Shown here: positions 53,955-62,250 of the stretch, piece after piece
Layout: every line of letters starts with the position of its first letter
How positions within the stretch are numbered: position 1 is the first letter of the stretch
From: JBBRDU01 sp038230335
GTDB taxonomy: Bacteria > Verrucomicrobiota > Verrucomicrobiia > Chthoniobacterales > UBA10450
Length of the DNA: 64,000 nt
Reading direction: 5' to 3'
Assembly: GCA_038230335.1 (NCBI GenBank)
Contig: JBBRNL010000004.1
Span: 186,001 to 250,000 of the forward strand
Made by a program: the position numbers and the translations under genes
Notes under the pieces: generated by a model
What the model was told of the DNA's origin: nothing
The model's input: the letters and a program-made list of their open reading frames with translations, nothing else
Database searches by the model: none

Positions 53955-54926
53955 TCATTTTGCGCCTGGATAGCGGATGCGGTAGAAACGCTGCCGGAAC
54001 TGTGCCGCATCCGCATCCGCGGAATCGGCCACGCCTTCAAGTCCGACGATGACCGTCCCAAGCTCCTCCCAATTCACGAGATCCTCGGAGGCCTCCACGA
54101 CGTATTCTTGGCCCGGTTCGCCTCGCAGTTGTAGCTTGTCGGCTTCGATTGAGAGAAGCGGCACTTCGCTCGATCCGGCGTGGGCAACTGAGCCAGCAGA
54201 ACGAGGCAGAAGGGGCACACTCAAGGTGGCTACGACTGATTCGAAGGCACGGGGCGTAGTGGCAGCTAGGGCGTCAATCTCATCGAAGGCAAGTGCGCGA
54301 TCATAGATGCGGAAGTCGCTCATCCAGCCCGTGTAGTTCTTGGCCGGCACGTTGCTCCAGCCCGGGCTCTTGCCGAGGAGCGTCTTACCGGCCGTCCCGC
54401 GATATGGTTCGGCTGCGCGCCGACCGATGAGCCGCGCGTTGATCCAGATCTGCTGATAAGTGCCGTCATATTGGAAGACCAAGTGCTGCCAGGTTCCAGC
54501 ATTGGAAAGAGCCACGGGTGAGACGAGGTCGTTTACGTAAAAGCCGAGATACGGGCTCAGGCCGTTGCGGAGCATCAGGTGCAGAATATGGCCTGGGACA
54601 TTTTTATCCCACTGCTCAAGCACGCCGTAGGTGGGCTCGCTCCCGGCGGGCTTTAGCCATACGGCAATCGCAAAGGGCCGGTCGTTGAGTGGAACGAAAG
54701 GAACATCGAGCCAGTCTTTCTCACCGGCAAACCATGCTCCTCCGTCGCGGAGTTCGACTCGTCCGAAAACTTCGACAGGATGCGCCTTTGCAGCATGGTC
54801 AAGCAAATCGCTTTTCAATGGCAGATGAACAACGAGCCCGCGCTCGAGTTGGGGCAATGCGCCTGCCGGGCTAGACGCCGCGTAAAGGAGAGCGGTTATG
54901 AAAAGGGCGATGTGCCAGTTCCCCAC
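53955..54926 (-). CDS. LamG/concanavalin-like secreted protein
   Basis: A 323-residue exported protein. The signal peptide is HIALFITALLYAASSPAGA. Residues about 25-230 form a LamG-type jelly roll (LVVHLPLKSDLLDHAAKAHP, PFAIAVWLKPAGSEPTYG, WQHLVFQYDGTYQQIWINAR, GWMSDFRIYDRALAFDEID), a fold that usually binds carbohydrate. A C-terminal segment (QLRGEPGQEYVVEASEDLVN) resembles a domain common at the ends of verrucomicrobial secreted proteins. GTG 54926 is the start that gives the signal peptide. It follows the gene at 54946 without an attC between them. Confidence 0.75.
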   Translation of the reverse strand: MGNWHIALFITALLYAASSPAGALPQLERGLVVHLPLKSDLLDHAAKAHPVEVFGRVELRDGGAWFAGEKDWLDVPFVPLNDRPFAIAVWLKPAGSEPTYGVLEQWDKNVPGHILHLMLRNGLSPYLGFYVNDLVSPVALSNAGTWQHLVFQYDGTYQQIWINARLIGRRAAEPYRGTAGKTLLGKSPGWSNVPAKNYTGWMSDFRIYDRALAFDEIDALAATTPRAFESVVATLSVPLLPRSAGSVAHAGSSEVPLLSIEADKLQLRGEPGQEYVVEASEDLVNWEELGTVIVGLEGVADSADADAAQFRQRFYRIRYPGAK

Positions 54927-54945
54927 GGCAGAGCTGGAGCTACAT

Positions 54946-55290
54946 TCACTGAAGATGGACAAAGGTATGGCGCTCCCCTCCAAGCTCGGTCATAGCGGAC
55001 AATTCCTCGTTGATTAGGCAACGGATGTTCGTTTCAGGAGCCCAGTGCATTATCACCATCCTGCGGCCAGTGATAGTGTAAGTGGGTTGAAGCTCGCTGC
55101 TTTTAAAGTGTCCGTCAGACAGGAAGGTATAGGATTCTTCCGGCTTGCCGTCGGCAGCCCATACCGTGCCTACGAGAAAGCCAAACAACTGCTCCTCATT
55201 TTCGGGCACCCACCGCGGAGACTGCGCGAGGACGGCGTGCATGGAAGAGAACCCAACCGACAGCAGGATTAAAAGAAGCGTTGTTTTCAT
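54946..55290 (-). CDS. Small secreted protein in cassette cluster
   Basis: A 114-residue exported protein with a signal peptide (LLLILLSVGFSSMHAVLA). The mature part looks like a small beta-rich domain (LFGFLVGTVWAADGKPEESY, YTITGRRMVIMHWAPETNIR). No family recognised. The ATG lies 16 nt after the GTTAGAT end of the complete attC site, as expected for a cassette gene. Confidence 0.7.
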   Translation of the reverse strand: MKTTLLLILLSVGFSSMHAVLAQSPRWVPENEEQLFGFLVGTVWAADGKPEESYTFLSDGHFKSSELQPTYTITGRRMVIMHWAPETNIRCLINEELSAMTELGGERHTFVHLQ

Positions 55291-55305
55291 GGCGCCGGGA
55301 AAATC

Positions 55306-55426
55306 ATCTAACGAGACACAAGATCAGCGACCGCCGGCGATGGCGCGCGGAGCTGAAAGTTAAGTGTGGAAGTCATCGAAAGCTAAAACGAAGCGGCCAG
55401 CGGTTCGCTGCATCGCCCGGTTAGGC
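55306..55426 (-). repeat. Complete attC-like integron recombination site
   Basis: On the minus strand this 121-bp element starts GCCTAAC and ends GTTAGAT, the two complementary-type cores (RYYYAAC and GTTRRRY). Inside, AGCGAACCGCTGGC near the left end pairs with GCCGGCGGTCGCT near the right end, with an extra unpaired A on one arm, like the extrahelical bases of real attC sites. The length is within the usual attC range. Folding should confirm it. Confidence 0.72.
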
Positions 55427-55578
55427 CCTGGAAGATCATCCGCTCCCAGATCAAAGTATATCGCAATCTTCTCTCCTGCCTTCGAGCGGAGTTCATAGAC
55501 GTGGAATCGCCGACCGTTGTGCGACAGCGTGGTACATGACCAGCCACGCACGGCAATGGGACGTCGGACGGGAACCAC
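55360..55578 (-). CDS. Short hypothetical cassette gene reading into attC
   Basis: A 72-residue frame. Residues 20-50 look protein-like (FHVYELRSKAGEKIAIYFDL). The last 20 residues (PNRAMQRTAGRF and beyond) are translated from the attC site itself, a familiar sign of cassette genes that lack a stop before attC. Start uncertain; possibly truncated at the 5' side. Confidence 0.5.
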   Translation of the reverse strand: MVPVRRPIAVRGWSCTTLSHNGRRFHVYELRSKAGEKIAIYFDLGADDLPGPNRAMQRTAGRFVLAFDDFHT

Positions 55579-55744
55579 GAGGAGATGGGTTCAAGACAGC
55601 CGAGTTCCCACGTAGCGACCGAACGTCGCGAGAAAAAAAAGAGCTGTCTTAATCCATGACGGCGATGAACAGAGCCTCTCGACGAACTTGCGCAGGAAGT
55701 TTAGTCTAACGAGTGCGTCAGGGATAGGGATGGAATCTCAGAGT

Positions 55745-55767
55745 CGACGGTCATAGACCGCCGCTAC
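55745..55767 (-). repeat. REP-like palindrome, GGCGGTC family (copy 3)
   Basis: On the minus strand, GTAG followed by CGGCGGTC-TAT-GACCGTCG, an 8-bp stem with one mismatch. The TAG at its edge is the stop codon of the PEP-CTERM gene. Confidence 0.65.
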
Positions 55768-56630
55768 TGTCGCACGCCGGCGGAATGAGAGGAACGGACA
55801 CGGGCCGTGCCAAGATAATGCAGGCAGATCAACAACGTCACACCGATTACGGCCATGAGCGCGGCTGGCTCTGGAACAACTACGACCATAAAGTTGTCAA
55901 AAGTTGCGACTTCGGTGGCGCCCGAAGAGTTATAGAAACCGGCCAGCGCCGTTCGGGCCACGGTGAAGGTGTTGACGGGCGCCGCGATCACGACGCCGAC
56001 ACCGTCCAAATAAATATAGGTACTCGATCCGATCCCCGCGGTCGTGTCGACGAGATAAGAAAGGGTATGAGTGAGGGATGGATCGAACCCGGCAACGGTG
56101 GTGGCGATTCCGCTGTTGGCCCCGGCGACAATGAGGCGAACACTACCCGTCCGATCAACGGCTAGGCCAGTGAAGTTATTGAAACCATGCGAGGAGCCAC
56201 CGGAGCCGGTCGCGACGGAACTAAAAAAGCCGAGCCCGGCGCCGCGATGCGCGTTGTTGGTTTGGTTCTCGGTATCGGCGCTAATGTTGAAGGTGATCGA
56301 AAGTATAAACTGGGTGGGCGTGGCAACGCCAAGATTCAAACCAAGTCCGGCATCGCCGCCGACACGCGCGGTGTTACTTAGAATATCCGCTTCGTAAGGC
56401 GTGCCGAAAAACCCTCCAACCAAACTGACGTTTCCATTGCCGCCGTAAGCGTTGCCAGGTGAATCTGTGGGAGCCGGGAACCGTCCAATCAGCGCGGTGT
56501 TATCTGCCGCCGTGAAAGAGTCGTCAATGAGGGTTACGGACGCGGAGACGCTACCTCGGGAAATGAGACAGATGGCCAAGCCGATCGCCAAGCCAGATTT
56601 TGATAGGGAACGGGAGAGTGCGCGCGACAT
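55764..56630 (-). CDS. PEP-CTERM sorting domain protein
   Basis: A 288-residue exported protein with a signal peptide (residues about 1-30) and a C-terminal PEP-CTERM signal: VPEP, a hydrophobic helix (AALMAVIGVTLLICLHYL) and a basic tail (GTARVRSS). The middle is beta-rich and Gly/Ser/Thr-rich (LIDDSFTAADNTALIGRFP), resembling the jelly-roll part of other PEP-CTERM proteins. Exosortase, which would cut and anchor it, is not in this window. The stop codon comes from a REP-like repeat. Confidence 0.85.
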   Translation of the reverse strand: MSRALSRSLSKSGLAIGLAICLISRGSVSASVTLIDDSFTAADNTALIGRFPAPTDSPGNAYGGNGNVSLVGGFFGTPYEADILSNTARVGGDAGLGLNLGVATPTQFILSITFNISADTENQTNNAHRGAGLGFFSSVATGSGGSSHGFNNFTGLAVDRTGSVRLIVAGANSGIATTVAGFDPSLTHTLSYLVDTTAGIGSSTYIYLDGVGVVIAAPVNTFTVARTALAGFYNSSGATEVATFDNFMVVVVPEPAALMAVIGVTLLICLHYLGTARVRSSHSAGVRQ

Positions 56631-56752
56631 TGCGTGACGAGAAATTGTCTGCCCCAAGTGCAAGATTCATACCAAAACGAGTCTAAGCCACGCGCGGATG
56701 CACTCAATGATTCACGACAATCCGGAACATCGGGGTGATCCGCCTTCTGGGG

Positions 56753-56777
56753 ATCGGCGGTCATAGACCGCCGCCAC
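56753..56777 (+). repeat. REP-like palindrome, GGCGGTC family (copy 4)
   Basis: CGGCGGTC-ATA-GACCGCCG (56755-56773), a perfect 8-bp stem, about 45 nt after the stop of the TPR gene on the minus strand. Confidence 0.7.
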
Positions 56778-56818
56778 AGGAGAGATTACGGCGCGCTATG
56801 TGACGCTACAGAAAAGGC

Positions 56819-58475
56819 TCAGCGCGAGCGGGACCTGGCAGGAGCGGTGGTCCAGGCGGCTTTGAATTGCCGATCGACCAGTTCGGCATCGTAGGTGCGA
56901 TTCTGCGCTATCAAAGAATCACGCAGGCCCGCCAGAGAACGGGCGTTCCGCGGGTTCTTTTGCAGATCTGTGCGAAAGACTTTTTCGGCTTCGGCGAATT
57001 GTTTGCCGGCGATTAGTTCGCGGCCCAGCATCGGACGCACGGGCGGGTACCAAGCCGGTGGTTCGCCGTAATTGAGCGCGTCTTCGGCGGCGACGGCGCG
57101 CCTCAGGTTGTCGAGAGCGTCCTTGGCATCCTGGCGACAACGCGCGAGCGCGGCGAGCAGGAGATCATGGTGGATCTGAAAAACCGCGCCGGTCTTGTTT
57201 AAATCGTCGTACATGGTCGGGCGGGATCTGCGCAGCGGCGGCCTGCCAGGCGAGTTGTTCTTCTGCGGCGCCCACCGTTTCGCCGAGGTTGGCCTGGGCC
57301 ATGGCGCGCGCGAAATGCCAAACCGCGGCGGAGACCGGCAGGGCTGGATCGGGCGCGGGAAGTTTAAGGATGTCGCTCCATTTCTCGAAAGCGAGCAACA
57401 CGAGAACAGGCGTGTGCAGATAGCCCTGAAGCATCGCCATGGTTTTGGCGGCCGGCGCGACGTTGGCCACCAACTTGGCGGCGGCGTCGCGGGCTTCGTT
57501 GAAATTGCCGTCCATGCACGCGGCATAGGCCAGGAACTGGAGGTTGTGGCTGTAGTACATGAGCGGGTAAAGGCCCTGCGCATGCGTCTCCGCCATAAAT
57601 TTGCGGTCCGCCGCGGCCGCTGCTTCATTGCATCGCGCCGCGGCGACGTGGTCCCCTACCCGCGCGTAAATATGCGCCGGCATATGCACAAGATGACCGG
57701 CCGCAGGCGCTAATCTCTCGAGGCGCGCGGCCGAAGCGAGCCCACGCTCGGGATGGGGCGATGCTTCGACGGCGTGGATGTAATAGTGATTCGCCCCGAG
57801 ATGATTCGGGTCGCGTTGCAAAACCGATTCGAGAACGGACACGATCTCTTCGGTGCCTTCGGCTGGTTTGCCGTCGAGCGTCCAGAGGTGCCACGGATTC
57901 AGGTTCATGGCGCTCTCCGCGTAGAGCGTAGCAGCGTCAAGATCATCCGGAAATTGAGCCGCCACTTTGCCCATGGCAGCTTTGTAAGCGCGATCGAGCT
58001 GAGACAGATCCGCCTTGGGATCGTTGGAATAACGGACCACGAGCGCGTTGATGTAGGCGCGTTCCGGCGCGGACGCGTTCGGTTCGAGCAACAAGGCTTT
58101 TTGAGCGGCGGCATATCCGGCCTGCTCGCGCTCGGGATCGACCGGCAGATTGTAATTTGAACCGTGCGTGAGCGCGACACCCCACCAAGCCATGGCCAGT
58201 TTCGGGTCGAGCCGCGCAGCCTGTTCGAAGGAGCGACGCGCTTCGTCGTGATTAAATCCGTAAACGAGTTTCAGACCCTGATCGAAGTAGTCCTGCGCCT
58301 GCTTGTTCTTCGTCGAGACCGGATGATGAACGTCACCCAGGCCCGGCATCAAGCGGGGCGCCGGACTCGTGGGGCCACCTTTTCCTAGTGCCGCCGAGGA
58401 GACCGGCAGTGCGCCGACCGCCATAGAAAACAACAGAGATAAAGCGAAAGGTCTCATCGCCGTGCCGATGCCCAT
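56819..58475 (-). CDS. TPR repeat protein with signal peptide, single-base frameshift
   Basis: An exported protein of about 550 residues with TPR-type repeats (NKQAQDYFDQGLKLVYGFNH, DEARRSFEQAARLDPKLAMA) and a conserved middle region (LGANHYYIHAVEASPHPERG, HMPAHIYARVGDHVAAARCN). The frame from 58475 breaks near 57219-57221; the rest, from TMYDDLNKTGAVFQIHHDLL to the stop at 56819, is in another frame. Removing one C from the CCCGCCC stretch joins the two as IPPTMYDD. Otherwise intact, so an assembly indel is as likely as a real mutation. Starts at 58475 or 58457. Function unknown. Confidence 0.8.
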
Positions 58476-58562
58476 TCTGACCGGTTATCTTTTGCCGTCC
58501 AGCTCCGCTTCAGTCGCTGAGCCGCAGTAAGAGACATCAAAGAGCGCAGTCGCCCAAAACGA

Positions 58563-59603
58563 CTAGTCTTCTTTTTCTTCGTCGAGCTTGGCTTTGACGG
58601 CGGCTTCGATTTCTTCGTACAGTTTCGGATCGCTTTTGAGCGCTTCCTTGCCGGCATCGCGCCCCTGGGCCAGCTGCGTACCTTTGTAATTCAGCCAAGA
58701 GCCGCGTTTCTCGATGATTTGTTTCTCCAAAGCGAGATCAAGCAATGCACCGGTCGAAGAAATTCCTTCATTGTACATGATGTCGAACTCCGCTTCGGTG
58801 AAAGGAGGAGCGACCTTGTTCTTCACAATCTTGACGCGCGTCCGATTGCCCGTGACGACGCCATCGGTCTGCTTAATCGCGCCGATGCGGCGGATATCGA
58901 CACGAACGCTGGCGTAAAACTTTAAGGCCTTGCCGCCGGGGGTCGTTTCGGGATTGCCAAACATGACGCCGATTTTTTCGCGGATCTGGTTCGTAAAAAT
59001 GCAGCAGGTCCGCGCTTTCGAAATCAGGGAGGTGAGTTTGCGCAAGGCCGCACTCATGAGCCGGGCCTGCGCGCCGACCGTGACGTCTCCGATCTCGCCT
59101 TCGAGTTCAGCCTTCGTTACCAGAGCCGCCACTGAATCGAGCACGATGACATCCAGCGCATTGGAGCGGACCAATGTCTCGCAAATACGGAGCGCTTCTT
59201 CCCCGGAGCTGGGCTGGGACACGAGCAGGTCGTCAAGATTAACACCCAATTTCTTGGCGTACTTCGGATCGAGGGCGTGTTCGACATCGATGAAAGCGGC
59301 CAGTCCTCCACGTTTCTGCGCCTGCGCAATGACGGTCAGAGTCAGGGTGGTCTTACCCGATGATTCCGGACCGAAAACCTCCACGACGCGTCCGCGGGGG
59401 AAGCCGCCAACTCCCAACGCGCGATCAATCAGAATGTTTCCAGTGGGGATGACGTCGATATCCACGATTTTGTCGTCGCCCAATCGCATAATGGCGCCGT
59501 CGCCGAAATCCTTGGCGATCTGCTGGATGGCCAGATCGAGATTCTTGTTTCGAGCGGCTATCACCTTGTTTTCGGTCGGTTTTTCTTCGGTCTTGGTCGC
59601 CAT
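58563..59603 (-). CDS. recA: Recombinase RecA
   Basis: RecA forms the ATP-dependent filament for homologous recombination and induces the SOS response. 346 residues. Walker A (FGPESSGKTTLTL), Walker B (ALDVIVLDSVAAL), the L2 and substrate loops (FTNQIREKIGVMFGNPETTP, GGKALKFYASVR) are all canonical. The C-terminal tail is acidic, as usual. It is divergent from ribD. No SOS box was identified upstream. Confidence 0.98.
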   Translation of the reverse strand: MATKTEEKPTENKVIAARNKNLDLAIQQIAKDFGDGAIMRLGDDKIVDIDVIPTGNILIDRALGVGGFPRGRVVEVFGPESSGKTTLTLTVIAQAQKRGGLAAFIDVEHALDPKYAKKLGVNLDDLLVSQPSSGEEALRICETLVRSNALDVIVLDSVAALVTKAELEGEIGDVTVGAQARLMSAALRKLTSLISKARTCCIFTNQIREKIGVMFGNPETTPGGKALKFYASVRVDIRRIGAIKQTDGVVTGNRTRVKIVKNKVAPPFTEAEFDIMYNEGISSTGALLDLALEKQIIEKRGSWLNYKGTQLAQGRDAGKEALKSDPKLYEEIEAAVKAKLDEEKED

Positions 59604-59786
59604 AGGAGTCTTCTAGGTAAGTCGTGCGCGAGGCATTCGCCAAGTAAAAAGGCTCTGATCGGTCAAAAATGGCATCGATCGACGGATTTGTTGACGAGAA
59701 TGGGCGCCCGGGCTTCCTTCCCCCCGCAGCGTTCGGCGACAGGAGACGATTTGCCGAAGCCCGTTGCCGGCGTTAAGCGTGTTCGC

Positions 59787-60833
59787 GTGACGCAGCAAAC
59801 AATAGACGAGCGCTACATGCGGGTAGCGATTCGCGAGGCGCGCAAAGCCTTGGGACGAACAAGTCCAAATCCGGCGGTGGGCGCGGTGCTGGTGATGGGG
59901 GGCAAGATTCTTTCGCGGGGGCACCACCAGGAGCGCGGTGGTCCACACGCGGAGATTCAGTGCCTCGGAACTCTTCGCGCTGCACCTTTTCCAGCCAAAT
60001 CCATTTTATACGTCACGCTCGAGCCGTGTTCGACCGTCGGAAAAACCGGGCGTTGCACGGAGGCGATCATTCGAGCGGGCGTCTCCATCGTGGTCATTGG
60101 CGCGATCGACCCAAATCCGAGGCACAACGGCCGCGGGATCGCCGCCCTCGAACGTGCTGGGATTCAGGTGCGCGTCGGAGTTTTGGGAACGGAATGCAGC
60201 GACCTGAACGAGGGTTTCAATAAATGGATTGTCTCGCGCCGACCATTCGTCATCGCGAAATGCGGAATGACGCTGGATGGCCGGTTAACGCTACCTCCGT
60301 GTGGCGACCGGTGGATTACAACTGGAGCGGCCCGGCGTGATGCACAGCACTTACGATCGACAGTGGACGCCATTCTCGTCGGTGCCGAAACCATTCGAGT
60401 CGATGATCCGAGGTTGACCGTGCGGGGCGTGAAGAACGCAAGGCAGCCCTGGCGGGTGATCGTGACGAGATCCGGAAAGTTGCCCTCCAGCGGGCGCGTC
60501 TTTCGCGACCGGTTTAAGGCAAAGACTCTGGTTTATCGCAATAAATCCCTGACCTCGGTTCTAAGGAACCTGGGAAAGAAGGAAGTGCTAACCGTGATGA
60601 TCGAAGGCGGCGGGAACCTTTTAGGCCAGGCGCTCGACCAAGGGCTGATCGATAAAGTGCAGCTGTATGTCGGTCCCGCTTTTACGGGTGGCCCTGTCGT
60701 GGCCTTTGGCGGGCGTGGCGCGTCTTCAACGCAAAAGGCAGTTCGGCTGGAGCGCTTGTCCTATACGAAAATTGGTCACGATCTTCGGGTGGTTGGCTAT
60801 CCCGCGATGACGGCCGCGGTGTGCGTCGAATAA
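59787..60833 (+). CDS. ribD: Riboflavin biosynthesis bifunctional deaminase/reductase RibD
   Basis: RibD deaminates and then reduces the pyrimidine intermediate in riboflavin synthesis. From GTG 59787 it is 348 residues. The deaminase domain has the zinc ligands and acid in PHAEIQCL and PCSTVGKTGRCTEAI, and the GRTSPNPAVGAVLV opening. The reductase domain has DGRLTLPPCGDRWITTG, VGAETIRVDDPRLTVRG and IEGGGNLLGQALDQGL. The upstream in-frame extension to 59688 has no family similarity. No FMN riboswitch was seen in the short recA-ribD gap. Confidence 0.95.
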   Translation: MTQQTIDERYMRVAIREARKALGRTSPNPAVGAVLVMGGKILSRGHHQERGGPHAEIQCLGTLRAAPFPAKSILYVTLEPCSTVGKTGRCTEAIIRAGVSIVVIGAIDPNPRHNGRGIAALERAGIQVRVGVLGTECSDLNEGFNKWIVSRRPFVIAKCGMTLDGRLTLPPCGDRWITTGAARRDAQHLRSTVDAILVGAETIRVDDPRLTVRGVKNARQPWRVIVTRSGKLPSSGRVFRDRFKAKTLVYRNKSLTSVLRNLGKKEVLTVMIEGGGNLLGQALDQGLIDKVQLYVGPAFTGGPVVAFGGRGASSTQKAVRLERLSYTKIGHDLRVVGYPAMTAAVCVE

Positions 60834-60884
60834 ACTGTGAAACTTTGCGTCCTACTTAAGGTTAAATAGTACAAAGGAAATAAA

Positions 60885-61163
60885 ATGAAAAAACTTCTAT
60901 TGATCGCGTTAGTGATGGGTGGTTTTGCCTTTGCGTCCGCGTCGCAGTCAAACGCAGGCGTATCGGTCGGAATCGGGATCGGGCTTCCCGGATATGGCTA
61001 CGGCTATCCTGGTTACGGGTATGGCGGCGGTTACGGCTACGGCCGCGGCTGTGCTTATCCCTATGCCTACCGGCCTGTCGTTTATTACGGTGGCCCGAGC
61101 TTCTATTGGAATCACGGGCATCGTGTTTACTACGCTCGGCGGCATCATCGCATCTGGCGTTAG
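60885..61163 (+). CDS. Small Gly/Tyr-rich exported protein
   Basis: A 92-residue protein with a signal peptide (KLLLIALVMGGFAFASA) and a Gly/Tyr-rich low-complexity part (GYGYGYPGYGYGGGYGYG) ending in His/Arg-rich sequence. GGAAAT-type ribosome binding site precedes the ATG. A clear terminator follows. Such proteins are often envelope or matrix components; the role here is unknown. Confidence 0.78.
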   Translation: MKKLLLIALVMGGFAFASASQSNAGVSVGIGIGLPGYGYGYPGYGYGGGYGYGRGCAYPYAYRPVVYYGGPSFYWNHGHRVYYARRHHRIWR

Positions 61164-61186
61164 TCCGTTACCAGCCCTGCAATTTG

Positions 61187-61230
61187 CGAGCTGGCGGGAA
61201 GGTGGCTTCCCCCAGCTCGTTTTTGTTTTC
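61187..61230 (+). terminator. Rho-independent terminator after the Gly/Tyr-rich gene
   Basis: CGAGCTGG and CCAGCTCG pair on the outside, with GGGAAG-GTGG-CTTCCC inside, then TTTTTGTTTT. A strong two-part stem with a T run, 24 nt after the stop. Confidence 0.9.
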
Positions 61231-61322
61231 CGAATCGCAGGGCGAGCCGGATAAATCCGCGCCTGGATTCACGCGTATGGACAGCTCACTGGAAACTCGC
61301 CAGCCCTTGGCGCGGGCGGCAA

Positions 61323-61859
61323 TCAATCGTGCTGTTTGGCTGAACCAGACGGGGGGACGACAGGACTGACCGTGGCCGTAGCGGCGGCACCTTGACGAGG
61401 CTGAAATTCGCTCTTCAGCCGTTCGTTCAGTTGGGGCAATTCCTGTTGCCGTTTCGCTTCAACTTCCTGGCGCAACTCACGCTCAATCCTGCGGCGCTCC
61501 TGGAAGTAGCGCGCTTCGAACTGGCCTTGTGCATTCGGGTCGAGTCGCAGGCCTAGTTGACGCATGGCCGCCTCGGCCTCCGTCTTTATCCGTTGGCGGT
61601 GCGCTTGTTCCCGCTCGCGCAAGACTCTCTGCTGCTCCGGATTCATTTGTAACCAACGCTCCGCGTTGCGCCGGAAGGCCTGCCGCTCGTCTGGAGACAG
61701 CTGATAAAGCCGATCACGTCCCGGATTCTTCAGGGCATTGCCCCGGCCGAAGGCGCGTGAGCGAAAGTGTGGCGTAGGCTGGCCCTGACCAACCACGGTG
61801 CCAGATGCGCCCACCACCACCAGAGCGGCGGCTATTACAGCGATGAATTGTCGTCCCAC
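61323..61859 (-). CDS. DUF3106-like exported protein
   Basis: A 178-residue exported protein. Signal peptide about residues 1-25. The mature part is helical and charged, with a DUF3106-like LSPDERQAFRRNAERWLQMN and QQRVLREREQAHRQRIKTE. The start GTG lies within the end of the upstream gene (25-nt overlap), showing translational coupling. Partner of the small membrane protein upstream; function unknown. Confidence 0.75.
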   Translation of the reverse strand: MGRQFIAVIAAALVVVGASGTVVGQGQPTPHFRSRAFGRGNALKNPGRDRLYQLSPDERQAFRRNAERWLQMNPEQQRVLREREQAHRQRIKTEAEAAMRQLGLRLDPNAQGQFEARYFQERRRIERELRQEVEAKRQQELPQLNERLKSEFQPRQGAAATATVSPVVPPSGSAKQHD

Positions 61860-62185
61860 AGATTATTTTCGTCGGACGCTAGCAAGTCGTCCAAATCGGC
61901 GACAACTTCATAATCCTGAGCATCGATTTTCGCAATAGCCTCGTCCTCCCCGCCTCGGGATGGACGGAACGAAAAGGTGTACGCGATAAAGATGGCCGCG
62001 GTCGCCGCGACCAAGCCTGAGACGGGGAGCATTCGCCGCCAGCTTAACCATCGACGGGACCACGCGCTGGGGGCAGTCTCCTCGCGAATCCGGCGCAGGA
62101 CATCGCGGGCAAAGAACGGAGCCGCCGCCGGCCGGGGGGTCGAGCCCAGGAGGTCCCACAGTTGCTTGTCATCTTCACGCTGCAT
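61835..62185 (-). CDS. Small single-helix membrane protein (anti-sigma-like)
   Basis: A 116-residue protein. The N-terminal cytoplasmic part (QREDDKQLWDLLGSTPRPAA, FFARDVLRRIREE) precedes one membrane helix (PVSGLVAATAAIFIAYTF) and an acidic tail (EVVADLDDLLASDENNLWDD). The layout is like that of small anti-sigma-type proteins that pair with DUF3106 proteins, but no zinc-binding residues are visible. It lies downstream of rpoD on the same strand. ATG 62185 was chosen. Confidence 0.7.
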   Translation of the reverse strand: MQREDDKQLWDLLGSTPRPAAAPFFARDVLRRIREETAPSAWSRRWLSWRRMLPVSGLVAATAAIFIAYTFSFRPSRGGEDEAIAKIDAQDYEVVADLDDLLASDENNLWDDNSSL

Positions 62186-62250
62186 AGTCGTCCGGTTATT
62201 GAACCTAACGGAGAGCGGCAAAGTTGCGCAAGCCCCCCGATTATGGAGAT

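Larger units (their letters stand above)
53273..55710 (-). mobile_element. Integron-type gene cassette cluster without integrase (CALIN-like)
   Basis: Small minus-strand genes of unknown function are bordered by attC-like sites: one complete site (55306-55426), a right half-site (53838-53844 and beyond), a left half-site (53273-53291) and a possible right end at 55704-55710. Gene starts lie 16-22 nt after GTTAGAT or GTTAGGC, and one gene uses TAA inside GCCTAAC as its stop, as cassette genes often do. No integrase gene or attI site was seen. Missing halves suggest cassettes have been lost or fused. Confidence 0.65.

Noticed and set aside
54999..55025. GATTAGGC in the small secreted cassette gene as another attC core
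   Set aside because: It does not fit GTTRRRY and lies within the coding sequence (RCLINEE), with no partner core.
56040..56400. Plus-strand frames opposite the PEP-CTERM gene
   Set aside because: They are antisense to a well-supported gene and lack any recognisable features.
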